Source of the DNA: Arenibacter echinorum
GTDB taxonomy: Bacteria; Bacteroidota; Bacteroidia; Flavobacteriales; Flavobacteriaceae
DNA length: 64,000 nucleotides
Direction of reading: 5' to 3'
Assembly (NCBI RefSeq): GCF_003259375.1
Contig: NZ_QLLN01000003.1
Location: forward strand, 300,955 to 364,954
Below, piece after piece: positions 10,108 through 19,284 of this stretch. A program made the translations under genes and the position numbers. The notes beneath the pieces were generated by a model that saw nothing but the letters and a program-made list of their open reading frames with translations, had not been told where the DNA came from and did not search any database. How positions within the stretch are numbered: position 1 is the first letter of the stretch; the number at the start of each line of letters is the position of its first letter.

Positions 10108-10797
10108 ATGGCAAAGATATTAAACGTAAACAATTTAGGGAAAATCTATACTAGTGGCTCTAAAAAACTTACGGTGTTGCAAGATATTACTTTTGACGTT
10201 GAGGAAGGGGATACTTTTTCCATTGTGGGCCCTTCTGGAAGCGGAAAAACTACATTACTTGGTATATGTGCGGGTCTGGACCAACCGGATTCGGGTATGG
10301 TGACCCTTTGCGGAACTGAATTAGGGAGTTTAAACGAAGATGAGAGGGCCGTACTGCGCAATAAGAATGTAGGATTTGTGTTTCAGGATTTTCAATTACT
10401 ACCAACACTTACTGCTTTAGAGAATGTGGCCATTCCGTTGGAATTAAGGGGGGATAAAACCGCCATGAAGAACGGTATGGAACTTCTGGACAAGGTAGGT
10501 CTTCAAAATCGATTCCATCATTATCCATCCCAACTATCGGGTGGGGAACAACAGCGCGTTGCCTTGGCAAGAGCATTCTCCAACAATCCTTCCATATTAT
10601 TAGCCGATGAGCCTACCGGAAATTTGGATGCGGAAACAGGTGAAAAGGTGATACAATTACTTTTTCAGTTAAATGCAGATGCAGGCACTACTTTAGTAAT
10701 AGTTACCCACGATTTGGAATTGGCAGCCAAGACAAAACACATATTAAGGTTAAAAGGTGGTAGAATAATTGCCAACCAAGAAACAACGGCATTGTGA
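10108..10797 (+). CDS. ABC transporter ATP-binding protein, YbbA/LolD type
   Basis: A 229-aa ATPase subunit of the MacB/LolD/YbbA group. Walker A is GPSGSGKTT (about residues 39-47), the Q-loop is in VFQDFQLLP, the signature is LSGGEQQR, Walker B is ILLADEP with GNLD after it, and the H-loop His is in VTHD. The stop overlaps the start of the next gene by 4 bp, so ATPase and permease are translationally coupled. With the divergent esterase this repeats the tesA-ybbA-ybbP arrangement, suggesting a role in moving or extracting a lipid-linked substrate or in envelope stress, as proposed for that group. The substrate is not known. Confidence 0.92.
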   Translation: MAKILNVNNLGKIYTSGSKKLTVLQDITFDVEEGDTFSIVGPSGSGKTTLLGICAGLDQPDSGMVTLCGTELGSLNEDERAVLRNKNVGFVFQDFQLLPTLTALENVAIPLELRGDKTAMKNGMELLDKVGLQNRFHHYPSQLSGGEQQRVALARAFSNNPSILLADEPTGNLDAETGEKVIQLLFQLNADAGTTLVIVTHDLELAAKTKHILRLKGGRIIANQETTAL

Positions 10798-13343
10798 ACG
10801 AACATAACAGCACTTCAAAGTCCGGATTCCAATGGCTTCTAAAAATGGCATGGCGGGATGGAAAGGCGAGTAAAAGGAAACTTTTTCTTTTTATGGCTTC
10901 GATTATTATGGGGATTGCCGCAGTAGTCTCTATCCAGTCTTTTGGGGATAATCTTAAAAAAAATATCTCCTTGCAATCCAAATCCCTAATGGGTGCCGAT
11001 TTTATAATCGATAGTAGGAATCCACCAAATGAAAAGGTTCTGGGAATAATGGATTCCCTTGGCGGGGCCAATGCCAAAGAAATAAATTTTCCTTCCATGG
11101 CTGCTTTCCCAAAAACAGGAGCTTCCAAATTGGTACAAGTTCGTGGAATTGAAGGCGGTTTTCCTTTTTATGGTATACCGGAGACCATACCCTTAGCAGC
11201 AGCAGATAACTACCAACAAAATGGTGGAGCTTTGGTAGATGCCACAGTCATGCTTCAGTATAACCTGCAAGCCGGAGATAGTATTAAAATTGGGGAAGTA
11301 ACCTTTCCAATTTCCGGATCCCTAAAATCGATACCCGGTAGCTCCGGGCTGTTCAGTTCTGTGGCACCTCCCGTGGTGATTCCCTACAGATTTATCAAAG
11401 AAACTGGATTGATACAGAAGGGCAGTAGGCTGGATTACGAGTTCTATTTCTTCCAACCAGATACAGATCTGGAAGCACTGGATAAAAAGTTGGATCCCAT
11501 ATTGGATGCCGAAGGTGCCGATTTGGATACCCATACCTCCACTAGTGCCAATTTGGGTCGTAGATATGGGAATTTCGGAAAATTTCTTAATCTAGTTGCT
11601 TTTATTGCCCTCCTTCTTGGCTGCATTGGAATTGCCAGTGCCATTAATATTTATATAAAGGAAAAATTAAGATCGGTAGCCGTATTAAAGTGCCTGGGAG
11701 CAACCAAAAAACAAACTTTTCTTATTTTTCTACTGCAAATTGCAGTGCTTGGTTTAATTGGGGGAGCTATAGGTACCGTATTCGGTATAATTCTACAACA
11801 AATATTCCCGTTACTTTTGGGAGACCTTTTACCTGTGGATGTACAATTGTCCTTGGCACCGAAGGCTATAGCCATGGGACTTCTATTGGGTCTCTTCATG
11901 TCTGTCCTTTTCGCCTTATACCCTTTAATGGGCACCTTGTATGTCTCGCCACTTCAAGCTTTGAGAGTACAGGAAGTGGATAGGTCTAGGTCTAGAAGGG
12001 GACTTATATTGGTCTCTTTGGCAATTTTGAGCTTCTTGTTCCTTTTTTCATATTGGTTATTAAAGGATTGGAAATATTCCTTGTCATTTGTTGCTGGTAT
12101 TGTAGTTACCTTTGCCATAATGGCCGGCTTGTCCGCATTGGCTATGAAGGCTATAAAAAAATACTTTCCAACTTCTTGGGGTTTTACTGCCCGTCATAGT
12201 TTATCGAACCTTTTTAGGCCACAGAACCAAACCTTGACCTTGGTCTTGGCTATTGGTATAGGTACCTTTTTGATCAGTACCCTATATTTCACCAAAGACT
12301 TCTTACTGGCAAAATCTTCCATGGGAACAGATGACAATAGCCCCAATATAATTCTTCTGGATATTCAAACGGAACAGAAAGAAGCCGTAGCCAATACCAT
12401 AAAGCTCGATGGTCATCCCGTGTTGACGGATATCCCAATTGTTACTATGAGGGTAAATAGCATAGAGGGAAAGTCTGTAAACGACATCAGAAAAGATACA
12501 ACTTCCACGGTTAATCAGTGGATATTGAACCATGAGTTTAGGGTAACCTATAGGGATAGCCTTATTTCCTCGGAAAAATTGGAATTTGGAGAATGGGTCA
12601 ACAAAGTAACTTCCAAGGAGAAAATACCTATTTCCGTGAGTGATAATTTTGCAAGGGATGCCAAGGTGGAAGTGGGGGACGAGATGAGCTTTAATGTACA
12701 GGGTGTAATTATGAATGCCGTTGTAGCCAGCATAAGAACGGTGGATTGGGGCAGGATGCAACTAAACTTTTCCATTGTATTTCCCTTGGGTATTTTGGAA
12801 GAGGCTCCGCAATTTACAGTGCTTACCACCAATGTACCCGATGAAAATGCATCGGCAAAGTTGCAGAAGGAATTGGTTAGGGTATTTCCCAATGTATCCA
12901 TTCTGGATATAAGGCAAATCTTGGTGGTAATTGAGGGCTTGTTGAACAAAATTTCATGGATTATTAATTTTATGGCATTTTTTAGCATCCTTACTGGAAT
13001 AATAGTGCTAATGGGTGCCGTAAGGACCAGTAAATATCAGCGAATACGTGAAAGTGTGCTTCTAAGGACCATTGGTGCCAAGAGTAACCAAATACTTAAA
13101 ATAGTGGCCTTGGAGTACCTTTATTTGGGTGTTTTGGGAGGTTTATCGGGAATTTTGCTATCCTTGGTAAGTAGTCAGTTACTGGCTTTTTTCGTATTTG
13201 AATCAGCTTTTACACCTTCGTTATTTCCATTTTTGGTACTGTTCCCAGGAATTACTTTATTGGTCTTACTGATAGGGTTAACGAATAGTAGAAGTGTTAT
13301 TAAAAGTCCACCGTTGGAAGTATTGCGGAAGGAAGCTAGATAA
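10794..13343 (+). CDS. FtsX-family ABC permease, YbbP type
   Basis: An 849-aa permease and the membrane partner of the ATPase just upstream (4-bp overlap). Layout: N-terminal transmembrane helix (about 28-50), a large periplasmic domain (about 50-260), three helices (about 265-400, with the FtsX-like segment YIKEKLRSVAVLKCLGATKK), further helices at about 405-455 and 490-505, a second periplasmic domain (about 515-715), and a second FtsX block (about 725-845, with YQRIRESVLLRTIGAKSNQ). Two FtsX domains separated by extra helices are typical of YbbP rather than LolC/MacB. Such transporters couple ATP use in the cytoplasm to work in the periplasm. Confidence 0.9.
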   Translation: MNEHNSTSKSGFQWLLKMAWRDGKASKRKLFLFMASIIMGIAAVVSIQSFGDNLKKNISLQSKSLMGADFIIDSRNPPNEKVLGIMDSLGGANAKEINFPSMAAFPKTGASKLVQVRGIEGGFPFYGIPETIPLAAADNYQQNGGALVDATVMLQYNLQAGDSIKIGEVTFPISGSLKSIPGSSGLFSSVAPPVVIPYRFIKETGLIQKGSRLDYEFYFFQPDTDLEALDKKLDPILDAEGADLDTHTSTSANLGRRYGNFGKFLNLVAFIALLLGCIGIASAINIYIKEKLRSVAVLKCLGATKKQTFLIFLLQIAVLGLIGGAIGTVFGIILQQIFPLLLGDLLPVDVQLSLAPKAIAMGLLLGLFMSVLFALYPLMGTLYVSPLQALRVQEVDRSRSRRGLILVSLAILSFLFLFSYWLLKDWKYSLSFVAGIVVTFAIMAGLSALAMKAIKKYFPTSWGFTARHSLSNLFRPQNQTLTLVLAIGIGTFLISTLYFTKDFLLAKSSMGTDDNSPNIILLDIQTEQKEAVANTIKLDGHPVLTDIPIVTMRVNSIEGKSVNDIRKDTTSTVNQWILNHEFRVTYRDSLISSEKLEFGEWVNKVTSKEKIPISVSDNFARDAKVEVGDEMSFNVQGVIMNAVVASIRTVDWGRMQLNFSIVFPLGILEEAPQFTVLTTNVPDENASAKLQKELVRVFPNVSILDIRQILVVIEGLLNKISWIINFMAFFSILTGIIVLMGAVRTSKYQRIRESVLLRTIGAKSNQILKIVALEYLYLGVLGGLSGILLSLVSSQLLAFFVFESAFTPSLFPFLVLFPGITLLVLLIGLTNSRSVIKSPPLEVLRKEAR

Positions 13344-13346
13344 CCA

Positions 13347-13372
13347 AGATCTGAGCGATCTATGTTTTTTTT
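13347..13372 (+). terminator. Possible terminator after the ABC operon
   Basis: A short stem AGATC/GATCT (13347-13351 and 13357-13361) with a 5-nt loop is followed by ATG and an eight-T run. The stem is short, so this is tentative, but the place (3 bp after the permease stop, before a convergent gene) is right. Confidence 0.4.
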
Positions 13373-13438
13373 ATAATCCAACAAATTAGGATAACGAGAA
13401 CTACGGAAAACAACAACCAGTTTATCCCTTAATTATTT

Positions 13439-13951
13439 TTAGTTAAGCAGATAAAGGGCTTTTGCTTTGGGAAGGTCCGTTTTTGAGTGTTGCCCAATCT
13501 CCAAAAAATATTCCAATTGCCATTTTTGGGTAGATTGAGCTGTTATATTGGTAGGTTGGGACCAAGGGGGATAAACCCTAAAACCTCGTTTCCCTTCTTT
13601 TTTGTTATAGGATACTATTCCTTTTTCGATTAGGGCGGCTTTAGGAAATACAAATTGTCCTATATGTGGTCCCTCTTGGATATTTATTACGAATAAATCT
13701 ACCTTGTCGGATTCATCATATGGCGTGGTTTGGCCATTTTCATTTCTTTTCCACAAGGTTACGAATTGTCCTATTTTTTTTGGAGTGATTTTAGCCTTTC
13801 TTGCCACAACATATAAGGCATTCAATTGAAATGAAGAGGCTTCATATTCTTTACTTTCCTTATCCAGCACATAGTTTGATACCGTTAGGCCACAAGACGT
13901 ATAGACTTCTTCAAGAATAGTAGAAAAATCTGTGTTAGATATCAACTTCAT
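13439..13951 (-). CDS. MepB family protein
   Basis: A 170-aa soluble protein with the pattern of the MepB family: YEASSFQLN near the N-terminal third, VARKAKITPKKIGQFVTLWKR, FVINIQEG..GQFVFPKAAL, and KEGKRGFRVYPPW near the C-terminus. No signal peptide or membrane segment. MepB was first named from a Staphylococcus multidrug-resistance operon (mepRAB), but its function has not been determined, and here it has no MepA or MepR neighbour. It stands alone, convergent with the ABC permease gene and upstream of no obvious partner. Confidence 0.8.
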   Translation of the reverse strand: MKLISNTDFSTILEEVYTSCGLTVSNYVLDKESKEYEASSFQLNALYVVARKAKITPKKIGQFVTLWKRNENGQTTPYDESDKVDLFVINIQEGPHIGQFVFPKAALIEKGIVSYNKKEGKRGFRVYPPWSQPTNITAQSTQKWQLEYFLEIGQHSKTDLPKAKALYLLN

Positions 13952-14001
13952 TTTAATAATTTACTTCAAAATGCAACTAAATTAGCAAGCATTTTAAAAT
14001 A

Positions 14002-14964
14002 CTAAATATTGTTTTCGGCTAATTTAAGTCTTTCTGCTTCCCAACCATGGTCCACATATTCCCATGAAAAATCATTTCCGTTTATCTTAATTTTAACAAA
14101 GCCCTCCTTAGTATTATGCCTTCTTCCTTTCCAACCGTTACCTGCAATGGAGCCTCCCGTTAAAAAATGAAATCGATCGTTGATGAATCCATATTCCTTC
14201 CAATGAATATGTCCCTGTAGAACAAGCTTTAAATTATGGTCTTCCAAGATCTTAAATACATCGGAAGCATTCTTGACCGTTCTACTACCTTCGCTACCGT
14301 TTAATTGGGAATAGGTGCAAATCATGGGAATATGGGTGGTAATGATAATGGGAGTGCTTTTATCCACCTTTGCAATATCCTCCTTTAGCCATTCCAATTG
14401 TTTTTCATGAAAGATACCCTGATATCTTTTGTTTTCGGTTACATCCAAGGAGTTCAGGGTTATAAAATGCCAACCTTTATGATCAAAAGAATAGTAAGTG
14501 TCCCCAAAATGTCTTTCCCACATACCGTATTTATAATCGGGATGATCTTCAGATTCTGGACTTTCTTCATAGATGGCAAATAGGTCGTGATTACCGATGC
14601 AATTATGGACCGGCATGTTAAAGCCCTTGCTCATGTCTTTATAGAGGGTAAACAGGGATTCACTTTGTTCATAGTTACCGCGCATGGTATCAAAAGCAAG
14701 GTCCCCTCCGGTAATTACAAAATCGGGATTCAATTCATTAACCTTATCTATGGCCATCTGAAACCCCTTGGGCGCATTCATTTCCGGTTTTATGTGTATA
14801 TCCGTTAGAAATGCGAATTCAAAAGAATCCCCATTTTCTTCTGTTGCTTCCTTTTCGTTTGAATTTTGACAGGAAATTTGCGTAAATGGTATGGCTACAG
14901 CTGCCAAACCCGATTGAAGCAAAAACTTTCTTCTGCCGCCTATGTCTTTTTTTTCGTTCTCCAT
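14002..14964 (-). CDS. Exported calcineurin-like metallophosphoesterase
   Basis: A 320-aa two-metal phosphoesterase. The N-terminus has a twin-arginine motif (GRRKFLLQSG, Arg11-Arg12) and a possible lipobox ending ISC (Cys32), so it is probably exported folded and lipid-anchored. All core motifs are present: DIH (Asp55, His57), GGDLAFD (Asp88), GNHD (Asn125-His126-Asp127), TTHIP and QGHIHW. The family hydrolyses phosphomono- or diesters; the substrate is unknown. Only 3 bp separate it from the upstream glycosidase-like gene, so it belongs to the minus-strand operon of hydroxyacid dehydrogenase, aldolase and glycosidase and may remove phosphate from substrates imported or released there. Confidence 0.9.
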   Translation of the reverse strand: MENEKKDIGGRRKFLLQSGLAAVAIPFTQISCQNSNEKEATEENGDSFEFAFLTDIHIKPEMNAPKGFQMAIDKVNELNPDFVITGGDLAFDTMRGNYEQSESLFTLYKDMSKGFNMPVHNCIGNHDLFAIYEESPESEDHPDYKYGMWERHFGDTYYSFDHKGWHFITLNSLDVTENKRYQGIFHEKQLEWLKEDIAKVDKSTPIIITTHIPMICTYSQLNGSEGSRTVKNASDVFKILEDHNLKLVLQGHIHWKEYGFINDRFHFLTGGSIAGNGWKGRRHNTKEGFVKIKINGNDFSWEYVDHGWEAERLKLAENNI

Positions 14965-14967
14965 GCC

Positions 14968-17412
14968 TTATTTTTTATTTAATTCATCTTGGTTTATAAT
15001 CCAAATCTCGGAAACTTGGGACCCCCGTTCTCCCTCACCACAGCTCCATTCCAGTTCCAGAATTCCGTCCTCTAAAGCATTGGCAGGAACTTTAAACTCG
15101 TATATGGGCCGGTCACCTGTAGTAATGAAATCGTGTATCATAATATTCTCTGCCATCAATCTAATTTTTGAACGAAATCGCCCTGTATAACCCACCCTAA
15201 TTAAATAGGAGCCTTTGGGATCCAAATCAGGATACACCATTTTTAAAGGTTCATCATATAAGGCCGTAACTTGGTTCATCCAAGATAATGGCGTTGTATG
15301 GCCGTCAAAGCCTACAGCCGTTATCTCATGTACCCATTCTTCACCTCTGAGACCTACCCCAAAACTGACCCTTGGCGATTTTAATCCACCTGGATCTTCT
15401 TCATAACTATAATTGGAAACTACCCTGCTCCAACTTGCTGGTGTCCCAAAATTATCATAATATCCACCGGGACCCGGGTTGTTCCGCTCCAATAAATTGG
15501 CTATTGCCTTCAATTTATCAGCTTCATCTCCATTTTTTTCGATTAAGGAAAGTTGGTCTATCAGCCACATACCGTCATTCAAAGGCACATCAATATTATC
15601 TATAAAATTTCCTCGCCCAGCAGCCGCAAAGTGTTTTCCCACGGTTAATTGGGCACCTATACTTTCAAACAGATCATTGGCCAAGGCATAACATCTGTTT
15701 TTCCATTCGGACATAATTGGTTGCTGTTTGGCCTTATATAAGGTTTTCATAGCTTTTTCTATAGCATCAATTGTACCTATAACTTTGGCCGTCGACAATA
15801 TTTCCCTTGCCTGCTGCTCCAATTCCGTCTCATAAATCATTCGTCTATATTGATAAGCGTCGAAATAGGCTCTTATGAGTCCCATTTGAAAACGGAAATT
15901 ACCTAAAACTTCCTTTGTCGCATTCTTTTCCAGATTCTGCCACTGCTGCAAGGTTCTAATTACCCCATCGTTGGTAAGTAATGGACCTTGAAGGTTTTTT
16001 TCCAAGGCCATTAATCCATGGGAAACTGTCTCTTTATAATTAGGGCCAATAAAATAGCGAGCATAATCCCGCAAGGTTTCCATAACGGGTGTTTTTGGAT
16101 CCCAATCCTGATCGCTCCATATCATTTTATTAACATCGTCATTGGTGCCTTCGGAATAACTTATACTCCCCTGGGCATATTGGTCAAAGGCGTTATGAAT
16201 TATTTTCTGGTCATTGGGCCTAGGATTTATACACTCCCTCCCCAAGGTAATGGCATAGGCCAGATCCCAATGTGGAATGGGATATTGGCTGCTAAGACTA
16301 TGGGTTATATCCGGGTACCTTCGTATCGGAATTCCTGGATTAAGGCGTTCCCTAATTTCTTTAATCGGCGTTTTTATCCAAGGTCCAAATACAATGCCAC
16401 CAAACCACGGGTACTCTTTGTTTACATGTTCATAAAAAGTTTCGAACCAGGCATTTGTGGGCCTAAAAACCTGAGGGGAAACCCATATTTTGGCGTTAGG
16501 ATGGTATTCATGCAGCACTTCTGCTTCCTTTTCCAACCAGCTGAACAATTCATCCGGCTCCAAATCCCCTGGATCTCCACCTGGGACAAATAGTGCATCC
16601 AATCTGGGCACAGCTTTGAATACCTTACGACGCTCCTCAATTTCCAACTTCAATGAGTCGGAACTTGTATAGTCGGACCCCAAATTGGGATACCACATCC
16701 AAACGTCCATGCCATATTTGTCACATATTTTGGATTGTTCAACAATCATTTCAATGGCCGGAAGCTTCATATGAACACTGGTGAAATCATCATCCGTACG
16801 GGGAGGCATTATTTCAATACTATTGGCCCCAAAAATTACCAGATCCCGAATATAATTATCAAATTGCTCCACGGAAAATGCGTCATAGGAATTGGTCTTT
16901 GGTCGGTACCCCAATTGGTGACCCCGTATGGGATAGGCCGGACTGGAAGCAATATTCAGATCACTTGGTAGTAAAATTTGCCCCTGGGACAGTTCCAATT
17001 TCCTTAAAAGTTTTCCGATCCCATATAGTACCCCCCTAGAATCGTTCCCCACTACGAGGACTACATTTTTTTTGGGAATTACTGCTATTTTGTAACCTTC
17101 CGCTTTTATATCTGGCATTGTGGCCAAGAACTGCCTGTATTCCAATGGAAATTTATCAAGTCCATTTTCGAGTCCAATAACTATAGCCCTTTGGGATCGA
17201 TTTGGAAATTTGCTCCCTTTAGTGAGTGTAATGTTACTCCTTTTACTTATTTCCTCCTGTAAAATGTTAATGGCATTTAAGACCAGTGGATCCTGTTTTT
17301 TCAAGCTGATTATTTTAGCCTGACTCAAATCGATTATTTGTCCTAAAAGGGCAGATGGATTAATGAAAACAAACAGAACAAAGATTAAGGATAGTTTAAT
17401 AATTCTGTTCAT
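14968..17412 (-). CDS. Large exported glycoside-hydrolase-like protein, family unassigned
   Basis: An 814-aa protein with a Sec signal peptide (about 1-25, ending LLGQ). Residues about 28-165 look like the GH20b/GH67 N-terminal domain that precedes catalytic barrels in chitobiases and alpha-glucuronidases (LVLNAINILQEEISKRS, GNDSRGVLYGIGKLLRKLE). Next comes a probable TIM barrel (about 170-480) opening with YPIRGHQLGYR and containing GANSIEIMPP, DVWMWYPN, FVPGGDPGD and AKIWVSPQ. A helical region and a C-terminal beta-sandwich (about 640-805) follow. I cannot place it in a named GH family, and the catalytic acids are not certain; Asp/Glu in the GGDPGDLEPDE stretch are candidates. It shares an operon with an aldolase and a dehydrogenase for sugar-acid breakdown, which fits release of a uronic-type sugar. 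Confidence 0.7.
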   Translation of the reverse strand: MNRIIKLSLIFVLFVFINPSALLGQIIDLSQAKIISLKKQDPLVLNAINILQEEISKRSNITLTKGSKFPNRSQRAIVIGLENGLDKFPLEYRQFLATMPDIKAEGYKIAVIPKKNVVLVVGNDSRGVLYGIGKLLRKLELSQGQILLPSDLNIASSPAYPIRGHQLGYRPKTNSYDAFSVEQFDNYIRDLVIFGANSIEIMPPRTDDDFTSVHMKLPAIEMIVEQSKICDKYGMDVWMWYPNLGSDYTSSDSLKLEIEERRKVFKAVPRLDALFVPGGDPGDLEPDELFSWLEKEAEVLHEYHPNAKIWVSPQVFRPTNAWFETFYEHVNKEYPWFGGIVFGPWIKTPIKEIRERLNPGIPIRRYPDITHSLSSQYPIPHWDLAYAITLGRECINPRPNDQKIIHNAFDQYAQGSISYSEGTNDDVNKMIWSDQDWDPKTPVMETLRDYARYFIGPNYKETVSHGLMALEKNLQGPLLTNDGVIRTLQQWQNLEKNATKEVLGNFRFQMGLIRAYFDAYQYRRMIYETELEQQAREILSTAKVIGTIDAIEKAMKTLYKAKQQPIMSEWKNRCYALANDLFESIGAQLTVGKHFAAAGRGNFIDNIDVPLNDGMWLIDQLSLIEKNGDEADKLKAIANLLERNNPGPGGYYDNFGTPASWSRVVSNYSYEEDPGGLKSPRVSFGVGLRGEEWVHEITAVGFDGHTTPLSWMNQVTALYDEPLKMVYPDLDPKGSYLIRVGYTGRFRSKIRLMAENIMIHDFITTGDRPIYEFKVPANALEDGILELEWSCGEGERGSQVSEIWIINQDELNKK

Positions 17413-17467
17413 ATAAATTAATTTAATTATCTAATAATGAGTTATTTAAGACGCCTATCCTTTATTG

Positions 17468-18280
17468 TTAAATTGCCAACTCGCTGCCGGTGGACAAATT
17501 TTGGCTATCGCCTACCGCCTTTTTAATATTACTTAGATCTTCTGAAAGTTTTTGACTAAAAAGTCGCATATCCGAACTGTGCAATACAATATTGGCACCT
17601 TCCTTTACCCACTTTATTTGGTATTCTGGATGGGCGGGAAAATGTATTCCTGCGGCAAGCCCTTTTGCCCTTGCCTTGTTTATTATTTCTTTAACCGCCT
17701 TTTCAAAATTGGGGTGGTCATATTGTTCCGGCAGGCCCATATTTATGGAAAGGTCGTGAGGGCCTATGACGATGCCGTCCAAGCCAGAAACACTAAGAAG
17801 CTCGTCCAATCTCTGTACCGCTATGGTACTCTCTATATTTATCAAACACAAACTGTCCTGATTGAAGTTGTCCAAATAAGTCTTTAATACCGGTGATAAT
17901 TCTTCCCTTCCGGTTATTACATTTTGAAGTCGCTCTCCCTTCAAGGGTCTATATTTGGTGGCACCCACCATTTGCTGTACTTGACCTATATTTTCAATAT
18001 AAGGCGCCAGTACCCCCACAGCCCCAGCATCTTTGGCCATACATGCCGCATAGGGGTCTGGACTTGGTATGCGAACAATTGGAGACATCCCATGAGCGTT
18101 ATAAATCTGACATAAAAAGGTTAGTTCCGTTCTATCCAAAGGAACATGTTCCGTATCCAGAAAAACAAAATCCAAGCCAGTGCCCTTTACTACCTTGGAC
18201 CAAATAGGGGAGGTAGATAAAATACAGGTCCCGTAAATATTTTGGTTGCCGCTTAGTTTTTGTTTAAGGTTAAGTGCCAT
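17468..18280 (-). CDS. HpcH/HpaI family 2-oxoacid aldolase
   Basis: A 270-aa class II (metal-dependent) aldolase of the group that includes GarL (2-dehydro-3-deoxyglucarate aldolase) and HpaI. Signature segments: FVFLDTEHVPLDR with the catalytic His, PIVRIPS with the substrate-binding Arg, VLAPYIENIGQ, the metal-binding Glu in NIEST, and the metal Asp in GPHDLS. The expected reaction is retro-aldol cleavage of a 2-keto-3-deoxy sugar acid to pyruvate plus an aldehyde (tartronate semialdehyde if the substrate comes from an aldarate). It lies between the glycosidase and the hydroxyacid dehydrogenase genes (38-55 bp gaps), consistent with one operon. The family is clear; the exact substrate is inference. 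Confidence 0.9.
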   Translation of the reverse strand: MALNLKQKLSGNQNIYGTCILSTSPIWSKVVKGTGLDFVFLDTEHVPLDRTELTFLCQIYNAHGMSPIVRIPSPDPYAACMAKDAGAVGVLAPYIENIGQVQQMVGATKYRPLKGERLQNVITGREELSPVLKTYLDNFNQDSLCLINIESTIAVQRLDELLSVSGLDGIVIGPHDLSINMGLPEQYDHPNFEKAVKEIINKARAKGLAAGIHFPAHPEYQIKWVKEGANIVLHSSDMRLFSQKLSEDLSNIKKAVGDSQNLSTGSELAI

Positions 18281-18318
18281 TGGTTAGTATTTTGAATTCC
18301 TCGTAAAAGGATATAGGA

Positions 18319-19284
18319 TTAATTATTTACCACATTAGTCGGCTTACCGTTTAAAAAAGCTTCTAAATTTTCAAGAGCCGTATTCATCAATCTATTTCTA
18401 GACTCTTTTGAAGCCCAGGCGATGTGAGGGGTTATGATACAATTATTGGCTTTTAATAATGGATTGTCTTTATCAATAGGCTCTTTGGATACTACATCCA
18501 GTGCGGCACCTGCTAATTTTCCATTGTCCAAAGCCTCCTTCAAATCTTGCTCCACGATCAATTGTCCGCGAGAGGTATTTATAATCATGGCTCCATCCTT
18601 CATTTTGGAAATATTGGAAGCATTTATAATACCTTCGGTTTCCGGAGTAAGTGGACAATGTAAACTTATTACATCCGATTTGGCCAATAGTTCCTCCAAA
18701 TCAACTTGTTTACAAGTGTTGCTCTCCAGTTCAGGTTTCCTTCTACTCCCTGAAGTCAATATATTCATACCAAATGCCTGGGCCAGTTTGGCGGTAGCTT
18801 GTCCAATTCTCCCAAAACCGATAATGCCCATAGTTTTACCGTCCAATTCTATAAGGGGGTAGTTCCAAAAACAAAAATCCTTGCTATTGGACCATTCTCC
18901 CTCCTTAACGGCACGATTGTGTTCTCCAACATGATGGCACATTTCCAAAAGGAGGGCCATGGTCATCTGTGCCACGGCAGTAGTTCCATAGCCGGGCACA
19001 TTGGTCACCACTATACCTAAATCATTAGCGGCATCCACATCCACTACATTGTAGCCTGTGGCCAACACCCCTATATATTTTAGTACAGGTATTTTGTCCA
19101 AAACCTCTTTGGGCAGAGGTGTCTTATTTGTAAAAATTATCCCTGCCTCGCCTATGGCATCTATAATCTTATCGTTGTCATATTCAGTTCGATCATAGAT
19201 GGTAAGTTCACCAAATTTATTAAGTCTCTCCCAGCTAAGATCTCCAGGGTTTAATGTGTATCCGTCTAGAATAACAATTTTCAT
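18319..19284 (-). CDS. D-2-hydroxyacid dehydrogenase, glycerate/hydroxypyruvate type
   Basis: A 321-aa NAD(P)-dependent dehydrogenase. The substrate-binding half flanks a Rossmann domain with MGIIGFGRIGQ (about 152-162). The catalytic triad is in place: Arg in INTSRGQL, Glu in DVVSKEP and His in TPHIAW. The length and the sequence YNVVDVDAANDLGIVVTNVPGYGT are those of glycerate dehydrogenase/hydroxypyruvate reductase-like members. It is the first gene of the minus-strand operon that continues to the aldolase, and across the divergent region lies a glycerate kinase. I infer reduction of hydroxypyruvate or tartronate semialdehyde (or a related product of the aldolase) to D-glycerate. Confidence 0.9.
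   Translation of the reverse strand: MKIVILDGYTLNPGDLSWERLNKFGELTIYDRTEYDNDKIIDAIGEAGIIFTNKTPLPKEVLDKIPVLKYIGVLATGYNVVDVDAANDLGIVVTNVPGYGTTAVAQMTMALLLEMCHHVGEHNRAVKEGEWSNSKDFCFWNYPLIELDGKTMGIIGFGRIGQATAKLAQAFGMNILTSGSRRKPELESNTCKQVDLEELLAKSDVISLHCPLTPETEGIINASNISKMKDGAMIINTSRGQLIVEQDLKEALDNGKLAGAALDVVSKEPIDKDNPLLKANNCIITPHIAWASKESRNRLMNTALENLEAFLNGKPTNVVNN

Noticed and set aside
16018-16593. A 191-codon plus-strand frame inside the glycosidase gene
   Set aside because: Antisense to a gene with a convincing signal peptide and domain pattern; it is long only because the antisense frame is poor in stops.
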